Below, one piece after another: positions 1 to 5,450 of a stretch of 5,474 nucleotides of DNA. Source of the stretch: Candidatus Avacholeplasma faecigallinarum (GTDB lineage: Bacteria; Bacillota_I; Bacilli_A; Acholeplasmatales; Anaeroplasmataceae); contig DVKU01000100.1 in assembly GCA_018715825.1 (NCBI GenBank), forward strand, positions 1-5,474, in the 5' to 3' direction. Position 1 is the stretch's first letter, and each line of letters begins with the position of its first letter. A model generated the notes under the pieces. It searched no databases and was not told where the DNA came from. It saw nothing but the letters and a program-made list of their open reading frames with translations. Both the position numbers and the translations under genes were made by a program.

Positions 1-44
1 AATAATAAAACAATAATTGCTAATAAACCTAAAACTCTTTTCAT
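1..44 (-). CDS. 5' end of a secreted or membrane-anchored protein gene, cut by the window edge
   Basis: An ATG at 44-42 is preceded by a strong ribosome site (GGAGG at 57-53, 8-nt spacer) and lies directly downstream of T-box leader 1. The 14 complete codons read MKRVLGLLAIIVLL: two basic residues followed by an unbroken hydrophobic run. That is the n- and h-region of a signal peptide, or an N-terminal membrane anchor. Genes downstream of a T-box are usually aminoacyl-tRNA synthetases, biosynthetic enzymes or amino-acid transporters, and of these only a transporter's substrate-binding protein normally starts with a signal peptide. An amino-acid ABC transporter binding protein is therefore the best inference. 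The family cannot be identified from 14 residues, and the lipobox, if there is one, lies outside the window. Confidence 0.75.
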   Translation of the reverse strand, partial: MKRVLGLLAIIVLL

Positions 45-52
45 CTTTCTTT

Positions 53-57
53 CCTCC
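53..57 (-). promoter_or_regulatory. Ribosome binding site of the gene truncated at the left edge
   Basis: GGAGG is read on the minus strand, 8 nt before the ATG at 44-42. It lies downstream of the T-box terminator, so it is transcribed only when the terminator is not formed. It fixes the start of the truncated gene. Confidence 0.8.
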
Positions 58-79
58 ACTTTCTTATAGTACCTAAAAC

Positions 80-132
80 AAAAAAAGCACTCATCCAAAT
101 AGATATAAAAATATCTAAAAGGACAAGTGCTT
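80..132 (-). terminator. Intrinsic terminator of T-box leader 1
   Basis: On the minus strand, a 12-bp stem pairs 132-121 with 96-85, including two G-U pairs. It carries an inner perfect 7-bp stem (117-111 with 106-100) closed by a UUUU loop. A run of U follows (86-80, the first two paired). The outer 5' arm is shared with the antiterminator, as expected for a transcription-attenuating T-box. Confidence 0.9.
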
Positions 133-349
133 ATAAAGCGCCTGCGGTACCACCTAATTTGCTATATTTGACTATAGCCACTCTACGAAATGCCATCACA
201 TTTCTACTCTGTAACGGGAGCTCCCGTCTTTAGCTACTAACTTCACCAAAGCCCTCTTAGGCCCACTTTCAAATCCGCTTATTGCAACGCTTCCACCATT
301 CGCTGCTCTCTATAAATGCGCTAGTTGACTAACTTCCTAATCATCGGTT
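80..349 (-). promoter_or_regulatory. T-box leader 1 (tRNA-sensing riboswitch), specifier GUG or UGG
   Basis: This is a full-length T-box leader on the minus strand. Stem I starts near 345 with the GAUGA kink-turn sequence. A UUAGG/CCUAA helix follows, then the specifier loop and the distal GAGAG ... AAUGGUGGAA bulge and loop (about 309-286). A GCUAUA/UAUAGC hairpin forms stem III, and a CGGGAGCUCCCG palindrome lies around 213-226. The T-box proper is AGG-UGGUACC-GC at 155-144. In the antiterminator, 145-136 pairs with 132-123 (one C-A mismatch) and AGG 155-153 pairs with CCU 122-120. Both 3' arms are also the 5' arm of the terminator, so the two folds exclude each other. The specifier is GUG (266-264, Val) when counted from the GAA loop-E motif, or UGG (265-263, Trp) when counted from the lower helix. 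The U in UGGU expects a tRNA with A73, which fits Val better than Trp. The leader controls the gene starting at 44. Confidence 0.93.
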
Positions 350-355
350 TCTTAT

Positions 356-384
356 AGTATATGCACATTTATATATTTTGTCAA
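356..384 (-). promoter_or_regulatory. Sigma-A promoter of T-box leader 1
   Basis: A perfect TTGACA -35 box (384-379), a 17-bp spacer and a TATACT -10 box (361-356) lie on the minus strand. Transcription would begin near 349, a few bases before stem I of the T-box. The gene at the left edge therefore has its own promoter, separate from the met operon upstream. Confidence 0.85.
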
Positions 385-479
385 CAAAAATTTTATTTTT
401 TTATTAAATTTTATAATATTCTTTATAATGATTTTATTTTTTTAGAATTTTATTCTATAATTTATATTTTTTTTGAATA
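385..479. other. A/T-rich spacer between the dehydrogenase gene and the T-box 1 promoter
   Basis: These 95 bases are almost entirely A and T. I see no ORF and no G/C-stabilised hairpin followed by U on the minus strand. The only inverted repeat of note is TAGAAT-TTT-ATTCTA (443-457), which on the minus strand is followed by A rather than U. The end of the met operon transcript is therefore not defined by a visible terminator. Confidence 0.6.
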
Positions 480-1376
480 TTATTTTAAAAATTCTTTTAA
501 TTTTGTTTGAATTACATTAGAACAATTTAACAATTGAGCCAACTCTTCATTTGTAAAACTTAAATCAGGACGAGATATTACACCAGATTTACCAACAAAA
601 CAAGGTAAAGATAGGTACACGTGATTAACTCCATAGTTATCAACAAAATAGGATACAGGTAAAAGTTCTTTAGAATCTGTTAAAATCGCTTTGATAAGTT
701 TAGCTGCACAAGTGCCAATACCAAATTCTGTACAGTGCTTTGAATCAAATATTGGAACAGCTCTAAAACGAGTTTGATGAACAATTTTATTTAAATCTAA
801 TTTAAATTCAGAAATCGGCTTACCACAAACATTGGCATTAGATAAATATGGAAATTGAGAATCTCCATGTTCTCCTAACATAAAGGCATTAACAGAATTA
901 GGGTTTATACCAAGTTCAATTGCAATTAATGTTTTTAGTCTTGATGAATCTAGAGTTGTTCCAGAGCCTATAACATTCAAACCAGTTTTTAAGGCAATAT
1001 AATTTGCCACTATATCACAAGGATTTGTAATTGATAATACTATTCCATGAAAACCACTCTTTAATAATAATGGTATTACTTCATCACAACACTCAATTGA
1101 AGTTTGAGTTTCTTTAAGACGTGATTCACATACAATACTTCCAGCTACAGAAATAACTACTATATCAGCATCCTTAAGCTCTGAATAGTCATTACATTTA
1201 ATTTTAGTTTGAATTGGATAATACGGTGAAGCATCAACAAGATCATACCCATGAGCAATGGCTTTCTTTTCATCCTTATCTATTAAAACTAAAGTATCAC
1301 ATAAGCCCTGCTGTAAAATTGCAGAGGCAACATGACTACCAACATGACCAATACCTATAATTCCAATTTTACTCAT
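480..1376 (-). CDS. L-2-hydroxyacid dehydrogenase, LDH family, close to L-2-hydroxyisocaproate dehydrogenase
   Basis: This is probably a cytosolic NADH-dependent enzyme interconverting a 2-keto acid and an L-2-hydroxy acid. The 298-residue chain is slightly short for L-lactate dehydrogenase. Visible features are the Rossmann motif GIGHVG (8-13), Asp33 for NAD preference, TNP (117-119), and the catalytic set Arg86, Asp143, Arg146 and His170 in GEHGDSQF, equivalent to LDH Arg109, Asp168, Arg171 and His195. Thr216 matches LDH Thr246. The segment before Arg86 is unusual: where LDH has its NQKPGE loop with specificity Gln102, this protein has SIVCES, one residue shorter and hydrophobic. The Arg diagnostic of malate dehydrogenase is absent. 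The segments SGFHGIVLSITNP and VYLSLPCFVGKSGV recall Weissella L-HicDH from memory. The gene starts 16 bp after metI-metQ with a GGGAG site 7 nt before the ATG, so it is likely the last gene of the Met T-box operon. Family is secure; substrate is inferred. Confidence 0.88.
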   Translation of the reverse strand: MSKIGIIGIGHVGSHVASAILQQGLCDTLVLIDKDEKKAIAHGYDLVDASPYYPIQTKIKCNDYSELKDADIVVISVAGSIVCESRLKETQTSIECCDEVIPLLLKSGFHGIVLSITNPCDIVANYIALKTGLNVIGSGTTLDSSRLKTLIAIELGINPNSVNAFMLGEHGDSQFPYLSNANVCGKPISEFKLDLNKIVHQTRFRAVPIFDSKHCTEFGIGTCAAKLIKAILTDSKELLPVSYFVDNYGVNHVYLSLPCFVGKSGVISRPDLSFTNEELAQLLNCSNVIQTKLKEFLK

Positions 1377-1383
1377 TTTATTA

Positions 1384-1388
1384 CTCCC
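1384..1388 (-). promoter_or_regulatory. Ribosome binding site of the dehydrogenase gene
   Basis: GGGAG on the minus strand, with a 7-nt spacer to the ATG at 1376. It sits in the 16-bp gap after the metI-metQ stop codon, which leaves no room for a separate promoter and supports co-transcription. Confidence 0.75.
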
Positions 1389-1392
1389 TTTT

Positions 1393-2973
1393 TTAAAATA
1401 AATTTTCTTCCTTTTTAAAATAATATATCACATTTGAATTTAGATTACCATCACCATTAATATAATCTGTAAATAATGGTAACATTGCTCCCTCAAAATA
1501 ATCATTAATAAAATCTTCAGTTTTTTCATTAGTTAAAAGACTGCTTAATAAAGATACCCATGGTTCATCCTTATCCTCTGTTCTAACAACTAAAATATTT
1601 ACGTTAGTTTTTTTCATTTCTAATGATTCTTGAACCACACAGTCATTTCTAACATCAAAGCCAGCCGCACTAGCAAAGGTATAAGAACAAATTCCTAAAT
1701 CTGATGCACCATTTTTAGCACTACTTGCTACATTTGAGGCCTCAGCTAATTCAATTTTAATTTGTTTATTATAAGATATTTTACTAATAAGTCCATTTAA
1801 AGTTACACCAGTTAAATCAGCAGGAATATCAACATAAATTACTCCAGCATTAACAAGTAGGCTTAGAGCTCTTGCACCGTTAGATAAATCATTTGGTATC
1901 GCTACTACAGATCCTGTTTTTAATTGAGAAACATCACTAATTGTATTAGAATAGCCTCCAAATAAAGGATAATACACCTCAGCAGCTACAGTAAAATCAG
2001 CATCAGGATTAGTAGCTAAATAATTATTTAAATATGGTGTATGTTGAAACAATGTAGCATCTACTGTTTTTTCATAAAGGGCAGGATTTCCTAAAGCAAA
2101 TTCACTAAAAATTTCAATTTCTAGATTATATCCATAAGACTCAAAATCACTTTTAATATTTTGAATTACAGGTTGTGAAGGGTTAGACATTCCACCTATA
2201 ACAATGGTTTGTTTTTCCTTAGAAAAATCAATATTGAAAATAACAATTAATATTATAGGGATAATTGCTAGTGGTATTGTCACATATGACAATTTAAAAT
2301 TACGACCAAATTTAACTAGCTTATATAAAATATTTCCACCAAATTGAATAATTAATACTAACAAAATTATTACTGCCACAATCACAAGCATTAATACTCT
2401 ATCACCATTATCAACACCGATTATTTTAGCTAAAGAGCCTAAGCCTCCACCACTCCAAGCTACAACAACAGCACTAATACCTAATAATGAAATTAAGGCC
2501 AATGATATACCATTAATTATAGAAGGTAAGGCTTCCTTTAAAATTATTTTAGTGACAATTTGAAATCTAGACAAACCTAATGATAAGCCCGCTTCAATCA
2601 TTGATGGGCTAACCTCACTACAAGCTGATTCTACTACTTTGGCTATAAAGGCTGTAGAGGCAATAGTTAAAGGAACACAGGATGCTAAAGCTCCAAAGAA
2701 GGTTGCTCTACCAAAAATTGAAGTAATCCACATTGTTAATGGTATTAATAAAACACCTAAAATCAAAAATGGAATTGAACGAATCATATTGATAATAAAG
2801 CCTACAATTGCATAAACATACTTATTACCAATAATTCCACCCTTAGGTGATAAAGAATTTAATAGTAATCCTAATATAACGCCTAATATTGTCGAAATGA
2901 TTCCTGCTAATGATACCATTTCTAATGTTTCTAATAAAGCAATCCATAATTCAGATGCAAAAGATAATATCAT
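1393..2973 (-). CDS. metI: Methionine ABC transporter, permease fused to substrate-binding protein (MetI-MetQ)
   Basis: One 526-residue membrane protein combines two usually separate subunits. Residues 1-220 are MetI: five predicted helices (about 13-38, 52-77, 84-110, 148-172, 193-212), with the EAA loop that docks on the ATPase at 125-151 (MIEAGLSLGL ... LKEALP) and the MetI-type GGGLGS turn near 175-180. A sixth hydrophobic helix (231-248) would carry the chain back outside. Residues 256-526 are a NlpA/MetQ domain displayed on the cell surface. It keeps FQHTPYL (309-315), NDLSNGAR (361-368) and Asn459 in TNVN, matching E. coli MetQ Phe86, His88, Tyr91, Asn141, Arg144 and Asn229, so methionine binding looks intact. 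No signal peptide or lipobox Cys is present or needed. The gene begins 2 bp after the metN stop, with AAGGAGG inside the end of metN and a 10-nt spacer. It could equally be named metQ. Confidence 0.93.
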   Translation of the reverse strand: MILSFASELWIALLETLEMVSLAGIISTILGVILGLLLNSLSPKGGIIGNKYVYAIVGFIINMIRSIPFLILGVLLIPLTMWITSIFGRATFFGALASCVPLTIASTAFIAKVVESACSEVSPSMIEAGLSLGLSRFQIVTKIILKEALPSIINGISLALISLLGISAVVVAWSGGGLGSLAKIIGVDNGDRVLMLVIVAVIILLVLIIQFGGNILYKLVKFGRNFKLSYVTIPLAIIPIILIVIFNIDFSKEKQTIVIGGMSNPSQPVIQNIKSDFESYGYNLEIEIFSEFALGNPALYEKTVDATLFQHTPYLNNYLATNPDADFTVAAEVYYPLFGGYSNTISDVSQLKTGSVVAIPNDLSNGARALSLLVNAGVIYVDIPADLTGVTLNGLISKISYNKQIKIELAEASNVASSAKNGASDLGICSYTFASAAGFDVRNDCVVQESLEMKKTNVNILVVRTEDKDEPWVSLLSSLLTNEKTEDFINDYFEGAMLPLFTDYINGDGNLNSNVIYYFKKEENLF

Positions 2974-2975
2974 AA

Positions 2976-3947
2976 TTATAATACCTCCTTAGGAATTTTA
3001 ACTTCATCGAGATATTTCAATACTCTATCCTTATTTTGTTCATCAATATTAATAATTAAAGAGCCTAAAACATCATCTTGAAATTTCTCAAGCTTTCCAT
3101 AGCATATTGAAAAATCAATATCTAATTTTCTAGCCATAGTTGTTATAACATGATCAGCTGAGAAATTACGAGGAAAGTATAGTCTTATATTAACTCCACT
3201 TTCTGGTAATATCTCCTCTTCATCAACTAAAGTTTTTAAGGCAGTATTATTACTTAAGAAAATATCAGCTGTATTACCTACATCTAAAATTTTGCCTTCC
3301 TTTAATATTGCTATTTCATCACAAGCTTCTTTTACTACTTCCATCTGATGAGTTACAATAATAATAGTAATTCCCAATTCTTTATTTATTTTTTTAAGTA
3401 GGGCTAAAATATTTTTAGTTGTTTTAGGATCAAGTGCACTTGTTGCCTCATCACATAACAATATTTCTGGATTTAAAGCTAAGCTTCTTGCAATAGCAAC
3501 CCTTTGCTTTTGACCACCTGAAAGTTCAGATGTTTTGTTTTGTAATTTATCACTTAACCCCACAACCTCAGCTAATTCATTAACTCTTCTTGCTATTTCA
3601 TCCTTTTTAAAGCCATTACATTCTAAAGGTAGGGCAATATTATTAAAAACATTTCGAGAATCCAATAATGAAAAGTGTTGAAATATCATACCAACCTTTT
3701 GACGATAATATCTTAATTCTTTTCCTCTTAAATTAGTGATATCATTTCCTTGAACAATAATTTCTCCACCTTGAATATCCTCTAGCTTATTAATAGTCCT
3801 TAATAATGTTGATTTTCCAGCACCAGATGCACCAACTAAACCGAAGATGATTCCTTTTTCAATAGATAAATTTAAATTATCTATTGCCTGTAATTCTCCA
3901 TAAGCTTTAGTAACATTATGGAATTCAATTGCATACTCATAACTCAT
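2976..3947 (-). CDS. metN: Methionine import ATP-binding protein MetN
   Basis: This is the cytoplasmic ATPase of the methionine importer, which pairs with the MetI half encoded immediately downstream. Counting from the upstream in-frame ATG at 3953, the motifs are Walker A GASGAGKST (41-49), Q-loop Gln92, signature LSGGQ (144-148), Walker B ILLCDE (164-169) and H-loop His202. Residues 246-325 form a C-terminal extension of the NIL/C2 type, which in E. coli MetN binds methionine and inhibits transport when the cell is replete. I prefer the start at 3947 (protein MSYEYAIEF, 323 aa): GGAG at 3960-3957 lies 9 nt before it but only 3 nt before the ATG at 3953. It is the first gene after T-box leader 2, so it is induced by uncharged tRNA-Met. 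All key residues are present. Confidence 0.95.
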   Translation of the reverse strand: MSYEYAIEFHNVTKAYGELQAIDNLNLSIEKGIIFGLVGASGAGKSTLLRTINKLEDIQGGEIIVQGNDITNLRGKELRYYRQKVGMIFQHFSLLDSRNVFNNIALPLECNGFKKDEIARRVNELAEVVGLSDKLQNKTSELSGGQKQRVAIARSLALNPEILLCDEATSALDPKTTKNILALLKKINKELGITIIIVTHQMEVVKEACDEIAILKEGKILDVGNTADIFLSNNTALKTLVDEEEILPESGVNIRLYFPRNFSADHVITTMARKLDIDFSICYGKLEKFQDDVLGSLIINIDEQNKDRVLKYLDEVKIPKEVL

Positions 3948-3956
3948 TTTCATTTT

Positions 3957-3960
3957 CTCC
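3957..3960 (-). promoter_or_regulatory. Ribosome binding site of metN, deciding its start
   Basis: AAAGGAG is read on the minus strand with GGAG at 3960-3957. Spacing is 3 nt to the ATG at 3953 and 9 nt to the in-frame ATG at 3947, which favours the second. The site lies about 20 bases past the T-box terminator U-tract. Confidence 0.65.
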
Positions 3961-3980
3961 TTTATTTTTTATTTATAAAC

Positions 3981-4012
3981 AAAAAAATCCCGTCCTAATA
4001 CAAGGACGAGAT
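3981..4012 (-). terminator. Intrinsic terminator of T-box leader 2
   Basis: On the minus strand, a 10-bp stem pairs 4012-4003 with 3996-3987, with one U-G pair and a 6-base loop. Six further U follow (3986-3981). The 5' arm overlaps the 3' half of the antiterminator, so charged tRNA favours termination before metN. Confidence 0.93.
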
Positions 4013-4255
4013 AATAAAATCACGCGGTACCAACCTTTTTCACTGAAAAATCAGCCTATTTTCAAGCACTATCATGCTCTATCGCTTTAACGGGCGAATC
4101 CCGTTATCACCTTATCATTAAGACTCAGCAATACAACTCCAAGACCATCTTCATAAAAACTTATTCTATTTCCTTTCACCAATCGGAAACTCTCTGTAAG
4201 AACTCATTTTTACTACTCTTCTTTTCAACGTCATTTTACTTTATGTTTTGTTTAT
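3981..4255 (-). promoter_or_regulatory. T-box leader 2, methionine specifier AUG
   Basis: This tRNA-Met-sensing leader lies upstream of metN. In the specifier loop the lower helix AAGA/UCUU flanks the loop-E strands AGUA and GAA. The 3' side reads GAA-G-AUG-G-UCUU, placing AUG (4148-4146, Met) exactly at the specifier position with the expected purine after it. Also visible are the distal GAGAG ... GAUUGGUGAAA bulge and loop closed by UUUCC/GGAAA, an AACGGG/CCCGUU stem (about 4107-4091), a CUGA/UCAG stem III and the T-box UGGUACC (4032-4026). The antiterminator pairs 4025-4019 with 4012-4006 and AAGG 4037-4034 with CCUU 4005-4002; its 3' side is shared with the terminator. The discriminator-pairing base is U, which matches A73 of tRNA-Met. 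An extra U at 4033 replaces the usual G, giving an 8-nt bulge. The leader is expected to allow transcription of the met operon during methionine starvation. Confidence 0.95.
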
Positions 4256-4263
4256 GTTATTAT
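4235..4263 (+). promoter_or_regulatory. Candidate promoter of the M20 amidohydrolase gene
   Basis: TTTACT (4235-4240), a 17-bp spacer and TATTAT (4258-4263) preceded by TGT, which gives an extended -10 (TGnTATTAT). Transcription would start near 4270 and leave a leader of about 48 nt. A weaker alternative, TTGTTT (4248-4253) with CATAAA (4272-4277), cannot be excluded in such A/T-rich DNA. Confidence 0.5.
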
Positions 4264-4290
4264 TATATACACATAAAAAATAAAAAGCAA
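4262..4290 (-). promoter_or_regulatory. Promoter of the met T-box operon
   Basis: On the minus strand, TTGCTT (4290-4285), a 17-bp spacer and a perfect TATAAT (4267-4262) point to a start near 4255, about 30 bases before stem I of the T-box. The -10 box shares bases 4262-4263 with the candidate -10 box of the divergent amidohydrolase promoter. Confidence 0.8.
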
Positions 4291-4307
4291 CACTTTTTTT
4301 AAAAAAT

Positions 4308-4311
4308 GGAG
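4308..4311 (+). promoter_or_regulatory. Ribosome binding site deciding the M20 start
   Basis: GGAG lies 6 nt before the ATG at 4318. It overlaps the in-frame ATG at 4306, which has only A/T upstream and no ribosome site. The start at 4318 is therefore preferred. Confidence 0.75.
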
Positions 4312-4317
4312 AAAATT

Positions 4318-5445
4318 ATGATAAAAGACAAAATAATTGAATATCGTAGACATATTCACCAAAATCCTGAAATTGGATTCAATACCAAAAATACCAATAA
4401 CTACGTAATGAATATTTTAAAAAATTTAGGCTATAAAGTTACACCAGTATTAAATGGTGCTGGTTGTATAGCATCATTAGATTTAAATAAAGAAACTACT
4501 ATTGGATTTAGAAGTGATTTAGATGCTCTACCAATAAAAGAACAAACCAACTTGCCATTCAAATCAGAAAATGGTAATATGCATGCCTGTGGTCACGATG
4601 CTCATATCGCAATACTACTAGGAGCTGCCAATTTATTTATACTTCATAAAAATGAATTAAAATATAACATAGTTTTAGTCTTCCAGCCTGCCGAGGAGGG
4701 ACCTCTTCCAGGTGGAGCAATTAATATCATAAAGGAATACGACTTAAGCAATGTGAAATTTTTCTTTGCTTATCACGTAACAAACAAATTATTCACAGGG
4801 CAAATAGGGATAAAAGCACATGAAGCCTGTGCCGCCCCAGATTTATGGGAATTAGAGATAGTAGGAAAAGGCTGTCACGCTTCAACACCTCATCTTGGCA
4901 AAAACCCTATTATCCCAGCTAGCATTATTGTAGAAAAATTCCAAGAGCTACATAATAAGCTTAAAGATAATCATATTGTCATTTCAACCACTTTTATACA
5001 AAGTGGTGTATCAATGAACATAATTACTGACAAATGCTTATTGAAGGGAACAGCTCGCTCTTTTACTAAGGAACAAAGAGATTATTTAAATTCACAAATG
5101 TATCAAATTATAGAGGAAACATGTAAAACATATAAAGTAGAATTTAAATTTTCATTTCACTATGCTTATGATCCTGTATATAATGATGATATTGCCATTT
5201 CTATGGTAAAAAAGGCAGCTGCTAAAGTTTTAGATTCTAAAGATATTATAAGTTTAGAACAACCTGAAATGGTTGGTGAAGATTTTTCATATTATAGAAA
5301 AAATTCCCAAATATGTTTAACATGGTTAGGTGTAAGAGCTATTAATGAACCATTTTATGATCTTCATAGTGCTAATTTTTTATTAGATGAAAATGCATTA
5401 CTAAATGGTAGTTTAATATTATTAAATATTGCTTTAGGAAACTAA
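4318..5445 (+). CDS. M20D-family metal-dependent N-acyl-amino-acid amidohydrolase
   Basis: This is a cytosolic metal-dependent hydrolase of the hippurate/IAA-amino acid/N-acetyl-diaminopimelate amidohydrolase group, which cleaves an acyl group from an amino acid. From the ATG at 4318 it has 375 residues, a normal length. Landmarks in order: RRHIHQNPEIGF (10-21), GFRSDLDALPI (63-73), ACGHDAH (90-96) with predicted metal ligands Cys91 and His93, QPAEEG (123-128) with catalytic Glu126 and ligand Glu127, YHV with His153, the lid-domain GKGCHASTPHLG (183-194) with His187, GEDFSYY (320-326) and His350 in LHSANF. The catalytic set looks complete and there is no signal peptide. It is transcribed divergently from the methionine transporter and is not behind the T-box. 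From memory, M20 genes sit beside metNIQ in streptococci (e.g. pneumococcal SP_0150), so an N-acyl-methionine or similar substrate is plausible. N-acetyl-diaminopimelate deacetylase (DapL) is a less likely alternative given the absence of lysine genes. Confidence 0.9.
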   Translation: MIKDKIIEYRRHIHQNPEIGFNTKNTNNYVMNILKNLGYKVTPVLNGAGCIASLDLNKETTIGFRSDLDALPIKEQTNLPFKSENGNMHACGHDAHIAILLGAANLFILHKNELKYNIVLVFQPAEEGPLPGGAINIIKEYDLSNVKFFFAYHVTNKLFTGQIGIKAHEACAAPDLWELEIVGKGCHASTPHLGKNPIIPASIIVEKFQELHNKLKDNHIVISTTFIQSGVSMNIITDKCLLKGTARSFTKEQRDYLNSQMYQIIEETCKTYKVEFKFSFHYAYDPVYNDDIAISMVKKAAAKVLDSKDIISLEQPEMVGEDFSYYRKNSQICLTWLGVRAINEPFYDLHSANFLLDENALLNGSLILLNIALGN

Positions 5446-5450
5446 GCGAG

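Noticed and set aside
1..44. Naming the truncated left-edge gene as a tryptophan transporter binding protein (trpX) or a second metQ
   Set aside because: Only 14 codons are visible and the T-box specifier is ambiguous, so no name can be supported.
61..360. Possible tRNA gene or CRISPR-like structure in the hairpin-rich leader regions
   Set aside because: The hairpins are fully explained as T-box stems, antiterminator and terminator. There is no cloverleaf with TTCRA arm and no regularly spaced repeats.
443..457. Inverted repeat TAGAAT-TTT-ATTCTA after the dehydrogenase gene, considered as a terminator
   Set aside because: The stem is only 6 bp with one G-C pair. On the minus strand, where transcription would end, it is followed by A rather than U.
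480..1376. Calling the dehydrogenase gene L-lactate dehydrogenase (ldh) or malate dehydrogenase
   Set aside because: The specificity loop lacks the LDH Gln and the MDH Arg, the C-terminal half recalls L-HicDH, and the operon context is methionine uptake. Only the family-level call is safe.
1393..2973. Possibility that the permease/binding-protein ORF is an artefact of a missed stop or frameshift between metI and metQ
   Set aside because: The linker is in frame and contains a coherent extra hydrophobic helix (231-248). No lipobox Cys or internal ribosome site for a separate metQ is apparent, and the topology is consistent.
1393..5445. UGA read as tryptophan (mollicute-type code)
   Set aside because: The six Trp codons checked in the metI-metQ and M20 genes are all TGG, and the complete genes end in TAA.
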